Source: Trachythela sp. YZ-2020 (taxonomy: Eukaryota; Cnidaria; Anthozoa; Malacalcyonacea; Clavulariidae). Taken from it: a DNA stretch of 64,000 nt. The DNA lies in NCBI GenBank assembly GCA_016169945.1, contig JADLSH010000282.1, forward strand, positions 1,815,001 through 1,879,000. Reading direction: 5' to 3'. The notes beneath the pieces were generated by a model. It had not been told where the DNA came from. It did no database searches and saw nothing but the letters and a program-made list of their open reading frames with translations. Made by a program: the position numbers and the translations under genes. Below are positions 33,616-45,663 of the stretch, piece after piece; position 1 is the stretch's first letter, and every line of letters begins with the position of its first letter.

Positions 33616-36600
33616 ACTACACGAAGTGAAGGGTGAAATTGTTACTTTCGAGATTGTGAAGTTTTGTTTAAAGAGGACGGAGCAATATTTGGAGCGGCAG
33701 TGAATTAGGTTGCTGTAGATGTGCGAGTGACGAGAGATATTGCGCTGGATTTACTCGAAATAGATGGTTAAATTGTTGATGTGACAGATTTCCTGGATAT
33801 GGATGGTGGAATTGTTGGTGTGATAGATTTACCGGACAAGGGTGGTGATATTGTTGGCGTGACAGACTTACCGGAAATTAATAGATAGTGATATTATTGG
33901 TGCGTCAGATTTACTGGACACGGATGATGAAATTGTTGACGAGACAGATTTACTGGAAATTAATGGACAGCGAAATAGCTGGTGTACCAAATATACTGGA
34001 AATGGAAGCTGCAGTTGTTGACGAGATAGATTTACTGGAATTTAATGATGGTGAATATGACCATTGGTGAATAGAAATTGTTGAGAGATACATTTACTGG
34101 AAATGGATGATTGAATTGTTGACGAGACAGATTTACTGGAAATGGATGGTGAAACTGCTGACGAGACAGATTTACTGGAAATGGATGGTGAAATTGTTGA
34201 CGAGACAGATTTACGGGGAATGAAAGGTGACATTGTTGACGAGACAGATTTATTGGAAATTTATGGCGAAATTGTTAACGAGACAGAATTTTGGGGAATG
34301 GATGGTGAAATTTGTGACGAGACAGATTTACTGGAATTGAAATGGATTGTAAAATTGTTGACGAGACAGATTTACTGGGAATGGATGGTGAAATTGTTGA
34401 CGAGACAGATTTACTGGAAATGGATTGTAAAATTGTTGACGAGACAGATTTATTGGAAATGAATGCTGGTGTAGCGTACCGAGACACAATAATATCACAC
34501 GATTGATTTATTTTCAATTTATTTCTACAACTTTACATGTGCGACCTTCTCTCTCTGTTTCTATGCTTACTCTGCCAAGGTCTCTCATATTTGAATTGCA
34601 TTGAATTGAATTACGTCTTTATTACAAATAGTGGAGACAGATTTATTGGGAATTGATGAATGGTGAAATTGTTGACGAGACAGATTTACTGGAAATGGAT
34701 AATGAAATTGTTGACGAGACAGATTTACTGGAAATGGGTAATGAAATTGTTGATGAGACAGATTTACTGGAAATGGTGGCGGAATTGTTGACGAGACCGA
34801 TTTATTGGAAATTAATGAATGGTGCAATGTTTGACGAGACGTATTTACTGGAAATGGACGGTGAAATTGTTGACGAGACAGATTGACGGGGGATGAAAGA
34901 TGAAATTATTGACGAGACAGATCTACTGCAAATTAATGAATGGTGAAATTGTTGACGAGACAGATTTACTGGCAGTGGATGGTGAAATTGTTGACGAGAA
35001 AGTTTTACCTATACTGGAAATGGATGTTGAAATTGTTGTCAAGACAGATTTATTGGAAATTTATTGCGAAATTGTGAAATTGTTGACGGAAGAGATTTAC
35101 TGGAAATGGATTGTAAAATTGTTCGAGAGACAGATTTACTGGAAATAAATTATGGAATTGTCGACGAGACAGATTTACTGGAAATGGATGGTTGAATTGT
35201 TGACGAGACAGATTTACTGGAAATGGATGGTGGATTTGTTGACGAGACAGATTTGATGAAAATGGATGGTGGAATTGTTGACGAGTCAGATTTACTGGAA
35301 ATGGATGGTGGATTTGTTGACGAGACAGATTTGAAGAAAATGGATGGTGGAATTGTTGACGAGTCAGATTTACTGGAAATGGATGGTGGATTTGTTGACA
35401 GAGACAGATTTGATGAAAATGGATGGTGGAATTGTTGACGAAACAGATTTACTGGCAATGGATGGTGGAATTGTTGACGAAACAGATTTACTGGAAATGG
35501 ATTGTAAAATTGTTGACGAGACAGAATTGCTGGAAATGGATCATTGAATTGTTGACGAGACAGATTTACTGGAAATGGATGGTGAAATTGTTGAAGAGAC
35601 ATATTTACTGGAAATGGATGGTGAGGTTGCTGACGAGACAAATTTACGGGGAATGAAAGGTGAAATTGTGACGAGGCAGATTTACTGAAAATTAATGAAT
35701 GGGGAAATTGCTGACGAGACGGATTTACTGGAGGTGGATGGTGAAATTGATGACGAGACAGATTTATTGGAAATTTATGGCGAAATTGTTGACGAGACAG
35801 ATTTACTGGAAATGGATGGGAATTGTTGACATGACGGATTTACTGGAAATGGATTGTAAAATTGTTGACGGGACAGATTTACTGGAAAATGATGGTGGAT
35901 TTGTTGACGAGAACGATTTACTGTAAATGGATGGTGGAATTGTTAAAGAGACAGATTTACTGGAAAAGGACGGTGGAATTGTTGAAGAGACTAATTTACT
36001 GGAAATGGACTGTAAAATTGTTGACGAGACAGATTTGCTGGAAAAGGATGGTGGATTTGTTGACGAGACAGATTTACTGGAAATAGATGGTAAAATTGTT
36101 GACGAGACAGATTTACTGGGAATGGATGGTGAAATTGTTGACGAGACAGATTTACTGGAAATGGATTGTAAAATTGTTGACGAGACAGATTTATTGGAAA
36201 TGAATGCTGGTGTAGCGTACCGAGACACAATAATATCACACGATTGATTTATTTTCAATTTATTTCTACAACTTTACATGTGCGACCTTCTCTCTCTGTG
36301 TCTATGCTTACTCTGCCAAGGTCTCTCATATTTGAATTGCATTGAATTGAATTACGTCTTTATTACAAATAGTGGAGACAGATTTATTGGGAATTGATGA
36401 ATGGTGAAATTGTTGACGAGACAGATTTACTGGAAATGGATAATGAAATTGTTGACGAGACAGATTTACTGGAAATGGGTAATGAAATTGTTGATGAGAC
36501 AGATTTACTGGAAATGGTGGCGGAATTGTTGACGAGACCGATTTATTGGAAATTAATGAATGGTGCAATGGTTGACGAGACATATTTACTGGAAATGGAC

Positions 36601-39600
36601 GGTGAAATTGTTGACGAGACAGATTGACGGGGGATGAAAGATGAAATTATTGACGAGACAGATCTACTGCAAATTAATGAATGGTGAAATTGTTGACGAG
36701 ACAGATTTACTGGCAGTGGATGGTGAAATTGTTGACGAGAAAGTTTTACCTATACTGGAAATGGATGTTGAAATTGTTGTCAAGACAGATTTATTGGAAA
36801 TTTATTGCGAAATTGTGAAATTGTTGACGGAAGAGATTTACTGGAAATGGATTGTAAAATTGTTCGAGAGACAGATTTACTGGAAATAAATTATGGAATT
36901 GTCGACGAGACAGATTTACTGGAAATGGATGGTTGAATTGTTGACGAGACAGATTTACTGGAAATGGATGGTGGATTTGTTGACGAGACAGATTTGATGA
37001 AAATGGATGGTGGAATTGTTGACGAGTCAGATTTACTGGAAATGGATGGTGGATTTGTTGACGAGACAGATTTGAAGAAAATGGATGGTGGAATTGTTGA
37101 CGAGTCAGATTTACTGGAAATGGATGGTGGATTTGTTGACGAGACAGATTTGATGAAAATGGATGGTGGAATTGTTGACGAAACAGATTTACTGGCAATG
37201 GATGGTGGAATTGTTGACGAAACAGATTTACTGGAAATGGATTGTAAAATTGTTGACGAGACAGAATTGCTGGAAATGGATCATTGAATTGTTGACGAGA
37301 CAGATTTACTGGAAATGGATGGTGAAATTGTTGAAGAGACATATTTACTGGAAATGGATGGTGAGGTTGCTGACGAGACAAATTTACGGGGAATGAAAGG
37401 TGAAATTGTGACGAGGCAGATTTACTGAAAATTAATGAATGGGGAAATTGCTGACGAGACGGATTTACTGGAAGTGGATGGTGAAATTGATGACGAGACA
37501 GATTTATTGGAAATTTATGGCGAAATTGTTGACGAGACAGATTTACTGGAAATGGATGGGGGAATTGTTGACATGACGGATTTACTGGAAATGGATTGTA
37601 AAATTGTTGACGGGACAGATTTACTGGAAAATGATGGTGGATTTGTTGACGAGAACGATTTACTGTAAATGGATGGTGGAATTGTTAAAGAGACAGATTT
37701 ACTGGAAAAGGACGGTGGAATTGTTGAAGAGACTAATTTACTGGAAATGGACTGTAAAATTGTTGACGAGACAGATTTGCTGGAAAAGGATGGTGGATTT
37801 GTTGACGAGACAGATTTACTGGAAATAGATGGTAAAATTGTTGACGAGACAGATTTACTGGGAATGGATGGTGAAATTGTTGACGAGACAGATTTACTGG
37901 AAATGGATTGTAAAATTGTTGACGAGACAGATTTATTGGAAATGAATGCTGGTGTAGCGTACCGAGACACAATAATATCACACGATTGATTTATTTTCAA
38001 TTTATTTCTACAACTTTACATGTGCGACCTTCTCTCTCTGTGTCTATGCTTACTCTGCCAAGGTCTCTCATATTTGAATTGCATTGAATTGAATTACGTC
38101 TTTATTACAAATAGTGGAGACAGATTTATTGGGAATTGATGAATGGTGAAATTGTTGACGAGACAGATTTACTGGAAATGGATAATGAAATTGTTGACGA
38201 GACAGATTTACTGGAAATGGGTAATGAAATTGTTGATGAGACAGATTTACTGGAAATGGTGGCGGAATTGTTGACGAGACCGATTTATTGGAAATTAATG
38301 AATGGTGCAATGGTTGACGAGACATATTTACTGGAAATGGACGGTGAAATTGTTGACGAGACAGATTGACGGGGGATGAAAGATGAAATTATTGACGAGA
38401 CAGATCTACTGCAAATTAATGAATGGTGAAATTGTTGACGAGACAGATTTACTGGCAGTGGATGGTGAAATTGTTGACGAGAAAGTTTTACCTATACTGG
38501 AAATGGATGTTGAAATTGTTGTCAAGACAGATTTATTGGAAATTTATTGCGAAATTGTGAAATTGTTGACGGAAGAGATTTACTGAAATGGATTGTAAAA
38601 TTGTTCGAGAGACAGATTTACTGGAAATAAATTATGGAATTGTCGACGAGACAGATTTACTGGAAATGGATGGTTGAATTGTTGACGAGACAGATTTACT
38701 GGAAATGGATGGTGGATTTGTTGACGAGACAGATTTGATGAAAATGGATGGTGGAATTGTTGACGAGTCAGATTTACTGGAAATGGATGGTGGATTTGTT
38801 GACGAGACAGATTTGAAGAAAATGGATGGTGGAATTGTTGACGAGTCAGATTTACTGGAAATGGATGGTGGATTTGTTGACGAGACAGATTTGATGAAAA
38901 TGGATGGTGGAATTGTTGACGAAACAGATTTACTGGCAATGGATGGTGGAATTGTTGACGAAACAGATTTACTGGAAATGGATTGTAAAATTGTTGACGA
39001 GACAGAATTGCTGGAAATGGATCATTGAATTGTTGACGAGACAGATTTACTGGAAATGGATGGTGAAATTGTTGAAGAGACATATTTACTGGAAATGGAT
39101 GGTGAGGTTGCTGACGAGACAAATTTACGGGGTATGAAAGGTGAAATTGTGACGAGGCAGATTTACTGAAAATTAATGAATGGGGAAATTGCTGACGAGA
39201 CGGATTTACTGGAAGTGGATGGTGAAATTGATGACGAGACAGATTTATTGGAAATTTATGGCGAAATTGTTGACGAGACAGATTTACTGGAAATGGATGG
39301 GGGAATTGTTGACATGACGGATTTACTGGAAATGGATTGTAAAATTGTTGACGGGACAAATTTACTGGAAAATGATGGTGGATTTGTTGACGAGAACGAT
39401 TTACTGTAAATGGATGGTGGAATTGTTAAAGAGACAGATTTACTGGAAAAGGACGGTGGAATTGTTGAAGAGACTAATTTACTGGAAATGGACTGTAAAA
39501 TTGTTGACGAGACAGATTTGCTGGAAAAGGATGGTGGATTTGTTGACGAGACAGATTTACTGGAAATAGATGGTAAAATTGTTGAAGAGACAGATTTACT

Positions 39601-41240
39601 GGAAATGGATTGTAAAATTGTTGACGAGACAAATTTACTGGAAAAGGATGGTGCATTTGTTGACGAGACAGATTTACTGGAAATTAATGGTGGAATTGTT
39701 GACGAGACAGATTTACTGGAAATTAAGGGTGGAATTGTTGGCGAGACAGATTGACTGGAAATGGATGGTGGAATTGTTGACGAGACGGACTTACTGGAAA
39801 TGGATTGTAAAATTGTTGACGAGACAGATTTACTGGAAAAGGATGGTGCATTTGTTGACGAGACAGATTCACTGGAAATTAATGGTGGAATTGTTGGCGA
39901 GACAGATTTACTGGAAATGGATGGTGGAATTGTTGACGAGACAGGTTTACTGGAAATGGATTGTAAAATTGTTGACGAGACAAATTTACTGGAAATGGAT
40001 GGTGGAATTGTTGACGAGACAAATTTACTGGAAATGGATGGTGGAATTTTTGACGAGATATATTTGCTGGAAATGGATGGTAAAATTGTTGACGAGACAG
40101 ATTTACTGGATATAGATGGTGAAATTGTTGACGATGTAGATTTACTAGAGATGGATGCTGAAATTGTTGGCGAGACAGATTTACTGGAAATGGACGGTGA
40201 AATTTTTGACGACACAGATTTACTGGGAATAGAAGGTGAAATTGTTGACGGGACAGATTTACTGGACGTGGACGGTGAAATTGTTGACGAGCCAGATTTA
40301 CTGGAAATAGATGGTGAAATTGTTGGTTTGACAGATTTACTGGAAATGGGTGGTGGAATTGTTTGTGTGACTGTTTTGCTGGAAATGGATGGTGAAATTG
40401 TTGGTGTGACAGATTTACTGGAAATTAATGGTGGAATTGTTGACGAGACAGATTTACTGGAAATTAATGGTGGAATTGTTGGCGAGACAGATTTACTGGA
40501 AATGGATGGTGGAATTGTTGACGAGACGGACTTACTGGAAATGGATTGTAAAATTGTTGACGAGACAGATTTACTGGAAAAGGATGGTGCATTTGTTGAC
40601 GAGACAGATTCACTGGAAATTAATGGTGGAATTGTTGGCGAGACAGATTTACTGGAAATGGATGGTGGAATTGTTGACGAGACAGGTTTACTGGAAATGG
40701 ATTGTAAAATTGTTGACGAGACAAATTTACTGGAAATGGATGGTGGAATTGTTGACGAGACAAATTTACTGGAAATGGATGGTCGAATTTTTGACGAGAT
40801 AGATTTGCTGGAAATGGATGGTAAAATTGTTGACGAGACAGATTTACTGGATATAGTAGGTGAAATTGTTGACGATGTAGATTTACTAGAAATGGATGCT
40901 GAAATTGTTGGCGAGACAGATTTACTGGAAATGGACGGTGAAATTGTTGACGAGACAGATTTACTGGGAATAGAAGGTGAAATTGTTGACGGGACAGATT
41001 TACTGGACGTGGACGGTGAAATTGTTGACGAGACAGATTTACTGGAAATAGATGGTGAAATTGTTGGTTTGAAAGATTTACTGGAAATGGGTGGTGGAAT
41101 TGTTTGTGTGACTGTTTTGCTGGAAATAGATGGTGAAATTGTTGGTGTGACAAATTTACTGGAAATGGATGGTGAAATTGTTGGATTGATCAATTTACTG
41201 GAAATGGGTGGTGGAATTGTTGGTGTGGCATAAATGGTAG
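33400..41240 (-). repeat. 39-bp tandem array (13-residue repeats), about 7.5 kb
   Basis: The plus-strand consensus begins GAAATTGTTGACGAGACAGA and continues TTTACTGGAAATGGATGGT (39 bp). Read on the minus strand it encodes ISSKSVSSTIPPS. From 39256 to 41240 the minus frame is unbroken. Below 39.2 kb monomers remain recognisable but stops and frame changes accumulate. From 33.9 kb down to about 33.4 kb they are highly diverged (TIAPILSKPNKST in the minus frame). Because 39 is divisible by three, any frame open in one unit stays open across many, so long shadow frames exist on both strands. Confidence 0.9.
34340..39590. repeat. Higher-order tandem triplication, unit about 1.74 kb
   Basis: Three nearly identical blocks follow each other with offsets of 1741 and 1742 bp (for example ATTACAAATAGTGGAGACAG at 34621, 36362 and 38104). 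Each contains about forty 39-bp monomers and a 165-190-bp non-array segment (34462-34627, 36204-36368, 37946-38110). Only scattered substitutions and 1-2-bp indels separate the copies. The non-array segment on the minus strand has AATAAAGACGTAATTCAATT, resembling a retroelement tail. Confidence 0.9.
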
Positions 41241-44200
41241 TTTTAACTGACGGGAAAATGGTTGTTGAAACAATAAGAGAGGGAGTTATTTCAGCTGTAG
41301 ATGTGAGTGTAGATTTGATGATGGTTGGTGCTGTAGTTGGACTCGTGCTTGGATAAATCGTCGACTTGGTACTTGAAGCTGACGATGGCGTAGAAGGCAT
41401 GGGGGTAGGAAGAGGTCTTGAAGTTGTTGTTGTAACTCTATTTGGTGGTATATCTATGGAAAATGTGATATAAGGTTCTTAAAGATGAGCAACAACGTTT
41501 GACAAGCAATGTGTAATCATTCTTCTCAACTTCCTGGTAATCTCTAGGAACTATATCTCTTTCAGCGATGCGCTCTTGATTTTGGACATAATATATAAAC
41601 CAACTTGCAAAACCATATACCTGGAACAATTTCGACCTTTAATCCTCCAATATTTCCTGATTGAAGGGCAACTCTCAAGGTTTCTACAATGCTCTGTGTC
41701 ATGACTCCTTGAACCGAGATAACAACATCAGCCAACACACTGCCTGGGCTACGGGAGATGGATAAATGGCGTTGAATAAATTGTTTATAGGAAACATCTT
41801 AATTGATCAGCACAAGATGAATTAGTAAGGCAAAGTCCATGATTTCAAGTGTTATTTAAAATGAAACTAAAGGAAAACGTCGTGAATATTATTTTGGTTT
41901 ATTACCTAAATTTCGAAATAGCAATCGACTTCACACATCCTTCGTTTGCAAGCAATGTTTCCAGCTAGAATGAAGAAATTTAGAACTAAGTACATACAAT
42001 TTAGGTGCGTGTATACAACACTCAACTTTTCAAACTGTGCAGTTGAAATGGTATCTTACCAAATTCATCCTTACCTGGACTACTTATTTACGGGTAAGTC
42101 CCCGTCCACACGTATCCGGATTCGTTTGTATCGGCACACTTTTTGTTGGTGGACTCAAAAGGTTACGCGTGCACACGTAATATATCCGGATTCGTTGCGT
42201 TTTCTACCGTGCACACGTATCCGCTAAAACGATACGAATACGCTAGAAGCCCTAGAATCGCTTATCGAACTCAGCGTAGCGTTATTAGCGTGTGTGGATC
42301 TCAAATTTTATCAATATATAGTTATATACGTCATTGTTTTCAAAAAGTTCCCACACGTATACGGATAAGTTGCGTTTTCAAAATGTTTCCAATCTGGAGA
42401 CCGTTTTCAAAAGTTTGCCATTGCGTTTGTATCCGCAAACATTTTGTTCCGGATACGTTAGGGATACAAATTTATCCGGATACCTGTGGACGGGGCCTAA
42501 TTTGAAGGTGTGTCGTTTTTATCCATGTCGTACTATAAAATATTGTGCTTAGTGTAAACAAACATTTTGCCTTTAAAGAAAGAACACTTCATAAGCCTTG
42601 TCCAAAAATGTCCCTTGTCTATTATTTCAATTCAGCTATTATTAGTTTTCGATTCTTAATTAGTTATTGCCGCCATGGTGGTTAACAAGAACTGACTGTG
42701 TATATAGTACGAATACGTGATTGAATATGTTACAGTCTCTTGGTGCTTTCTATAGTAGGTAAGCTGTCGCTCGTAGTCTAGCGGTAATGCATTGACACGT
42801 CAACGCAAATGCTCGAGTTCGATTCCCTACACGGGCTTTTAGTACTACTTACTTTCACTATTTAATAGTTTCAGATCTCAGCGATCTAATTTTTTTTTCA
42901 ATGTCCCTATGACGAGGAACTAATGCTTTGCGATTAGGATTTAGTCTCTCTCCTCCGCAGAGGCTCTTTTTGTACTTATTTATGAAATCGGAACGTTGGC
43001 GGCAAAGGGTGAAGCGAAATGCCAAATGTCACACCCAACATGGCGTCAAGCAGGGGGAGGGGAATATTATATTACATATTGCACCTAATAGCTACTGTTA
43101 CTTAACTTTATGTTGTATGACTTTTATATATCAGCGAACAAGAAGGCAGAGTGAATAAGTTAAGTTTGAGCGGCTTGAGTTCTCAAAGAGATTATTTGAT
43201 AGCGTCACGAAATGGCAATATATGTTGCCCTCATTACAACAGTAACAATCTCGATTGTATTCCGCGAGAACGACTACAGCAGCATTTAGAGCATTACAGA
43301 ACTGTGCACAAGCAAGTTAAATGTAACGATATAATTATGAAGGACGAAGCTTCAATGTTACGCATCACACAAACTGACGAATTTGTCAACAGCGCTGAAA
43401 AGCGAAGCCGACGGGAAATGGTAAGTTAATTCATTTATATTTTGTAATATCCAAATCATTTACCAAACTGGCCTCCGGCGTATTTGCATTTTCCATGGAA
43501 ATCACTGCCACCTGAGAATAAATATAAAACAAAGCCTCTTCTTATGTAAATAAGAAGCCACTTGAATTATCACACTATCCTATTGTACTAATGCCAAGAT
43601 ATTTTGGGATGTCCCACTTTTCGAGCATGTGTGCGAGAAATCGAAGGTAATCTGGCAGAGGCTTCCTTAATTTTTCCCCTCGGTCTTTCGCCGCCCGCGC
43701 TTCGATTTTCAGCGGTTTTTCACATATTTTGCTCTATTACGCTCTAGCGCTTTCTAGTTCATTCCTTATAGGTATGTTCACTCGAAATTATAGCGCAATT
43801 ACATGTAATATAAAGCGCTCGTAAATATGATAAGTATATACCAAAAAGCCTCTGGGGAGGAGAGAGGGTTTTAGTTGTCTGTTAGGGAAGGAATTCCTAA
43901 AATGTTATTTTTACACCAGACACTCGCCATCGGCACGTTGAATTATCTGTGTTAACTATATTCCGATTCACATGAAGTTTACCACCTCGTTATGTATGCG
44001 TTGGTGTCCGGTATTTTGTGTTGATAACAAATAGACATACCCCAGTAATCAACTGATTCTTTAAGTCTTGATATCTCTGACTGTTCGGATCAGCCAGTTC
44101 AGGTGTATATGGTTCATCAACAAGTCGTAGTGTGAACGGATAACTGTAAACTGATAAGAAATTAACCAGTTGAGAATATCAGTCTTGACTCTTGAGCTAA

Positions 44201-45663
44201 CAAGAACACCAACCATAGTGATTTTGTTATGGGAATCTATAATATCCTTGGTGGTACAGTGTGTGTTATTAATACAACACTACTCTTCTGCGTTCCATCT
44301 CTAAATTACTTTTTTCCCGACAATTTGTTGCAGGCAACATCACTAGTCACCAAAATATATTTATTATCTCAAATCAACTTACGTCTTCCGGGATTGGCGA
44401 GATTAATTTTGCAACATCTCTGAGAATAAATAAGATGTCTTTCACTTGTTTCATCTTCATTTTTGAATGGTTGTCCTTTCTCTCGTGCCTGTCCATTTGA
44501 AACCGGATTTCTCAAGGGTTTAGGTCTGACTTTCACAATAAAACCACGCTTGCTTGCTAAACTATAACGGAAGTTCAATAATCCTTTAACACAAGGGTGT
44601 CTCAGTGGGAAAATGTTCGGCAAATGCTGATATCCTTTTTATGCAGACGAGAACAAACACCTCAAATTGCTTATGTTTACATCGAATATAAAGAGATATA
44701 TATTTAACTGTATGGTGGGATGAATTATTTCTGTGTATCATTGTTTTTATCCCATCTAATGTACCAACTGGGTTCTAGAAAATTACAAACCATGGCGTCT
44801 TTGAAATATCTTTTGTTGTGATTTAACACACTGTATGTTGCATTGCATCTTTTAATGATGGTCTTTGCTAAGACCTATTACTGTTTATTTTTCTTGTCTA
44901 TATTTCCCTTCTGAGAAATCATATGGAAAATTTTATCCCGCCTGACTGAGATCCCACCTAGCTCAAGATGGAATCTTACCCAACAAGGCGGGCTCGTCCC
45001 TCATAGGGACACATTATACAGGCTGTATCCGTTAATAAGGACATGCGGTTGTCTTTTCAGCTTAGGTGGGCTATATGAACAGGCGTATAATTCATCAAGA
45101 TTGTTAAAGGAAATGTCAAGAAGAAACTGTAAATGGTGGAATTGAGATGAGAGAGAACGAGAAAGGCAGACCTAAGTAGGAATTAATCGAAGTTGACGAA
45201 AGGGAGAGAGATAATATGAGAAACTAAACTGCGATGGAACGGCCAGGTGAACAGATTGGAGAAAAACGAGCTTGTTAGATTGGTATGGGATCGCAAGGAA
45301 CCTGAAACAAAAAAGAGAAGGCGAACGTGAATTGATGGACTTTGTTTTGAGATGATGGATCTGGAAAACGTCAATGGCAGCAAAATGCGGAGAAACATTT
45401 CCGAGATGAGATGATGATGAATAATAAAACGTAAATTACGCGATAATTCTGCGCCCTTCTGGTTAATTCAGGAAGTATTTCTTACCTGCTCTTTGACATT
45501 ATTCTTTGTACCCCCTTAGCATCACAATGACAGACGATCTTTGCTCTCCCAAAATAATCCATTCCAATAACGACGTTTTGGGAAAGACTGTCTCTTCTTT
45601 GACGATCATTGTACAACCTGTTTTTACATTGCCCGTCTTTACGACATCGCACAACGCAAGTGT
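39256..45663 (-). CDS. SEA-domain mucin-like protein (six visible exons)
   Basis: Minus-strand exons with matching phases: A 45663-45486, B 44600-44383, C 44150-44041, D 41964-41906, E 41748-41621, F 41453-39256, all with GT-AG borders. The visible product is about 963 residues; the first exon(s) with a signal peptide were not found. Residues 1-132 are basic with several Cys (TCVVRCRKDGQCKNR, VCHCD, RCCKINL). Residues about 135-231 form an SEA domain (YPFTLRLVDEPYTPELADP, then FSPGSVLADVVISV). In SEA domains the strand-loop GS site self-cleaves, and FSPGSV matches that position. From residue 232 follows a Thr/Ser/Pro linker (VTTTTSRPLPTPMPSTPSS) and about fifty 13-residue ISSKSVSSTIPPS repeats. 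Such tracts are densely O-glycosylated. It is likely a secreted or surface mucin. No membrane segment is visible before the stop at 39256. Confidence 0.75.
42098..42497. mobile_element. Harbinger-like MITE in an intron (400 bp)
   Basis: The left end is GTCCCCGTCCACACGTATCC; the right end, reverse-complemented, is GGCCCCGTCCACAGGTATCC. TAA flanks both ends (42095-42097 and 42498-42500). The inside contains repeated GTATCCGGAT-type phrases and no transposase. It lies in the intron between exons C and D of the SEA-mucin gene. Confidence 0.7.
42766..42836 (+). other. tRNA-like pseudogene or SINE head
   Basis: An A-box-like CGTAGTCTAGCGGTAATGC and a B-box-like GAGTTCGATTCCC are spaced as in a tRNA. 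The outer arms GCTCGTA and CACGGGC pair at six of seven positions. The T stem is mismatched and the anticodon arm is a bare palindrome (TTGACACGTCAA), so it is not a functional tRNA. Confidence 0.4.
43135..43420 (+). CDS. Candidate internal exon, unknown protein (95 aa)
   Basis: A TTTTATATATCAG acceptor precedes 43135 and an ATG/GTAAGT donor follows 43420. The frame is open throughout (EQEGRVNKLSLSGLSS, NICCPHYNSNNLDCIP, LQQHLEHYRTVHKQVKC). The CC...H spacing hints at zinc binding but matches no family I recognise. It lies antisense inside the SEA-mucin intron. A transposon-derived or nested gene is possible; a 5' exon could not be placed, and a second upstream open frame (42928-43158) is unconvincing. 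Confidence 0.35.
44601..45485. other. Intron of the SEA-mucin gene
   Basis: Non-coding between exons B and A. 45183-45420 has an unusual purine-rich plus strand (AGAGAGAACGAGAAAGG). No separate gene was recognised. Confidence 0.6.

Noticed and set aside
33888..41153. Dozens of short frames on both strands with LLTRQIYWKW and SRQQFHHPFPVNL repeats
   Set aside because: Alternative frames of the same array; not independent genes.
39761..41233. A 490-codon plus-strand open frame of EIVDETDLLEMDG repeats
   Set aside because: It is a by-product of the 39-bp periodicity. It has no recognisable sequence outside the repeats, while the minus frame joins in phase to SEA-domain exons.
33750..41240. CRISPR array
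   Set aside because: Contiguous 39-bp units without unique spacers, coding on one strand, in a eukaryotic genome.
42098..42552. Plus-strand frames of about 70-120 codons within 42.1-42.55 kb
   Set aside because: They lie in a MITE with inverted repeats and repeat CGTATCCGGAT phrases.
42766..42836. Functional tRNA gene
   Set aside because: T stem mismatched at two or more positions, no proper anticodon loop.
45486..45663. Alternative frame of exon A giving ALCDVVKTGN and LEWIILGEQ and ending in a stop
   Set aside because: It reads plausibly but closes before the splice donor and has no phase-compatible neighbour; the other frame joins exon B cleanly.
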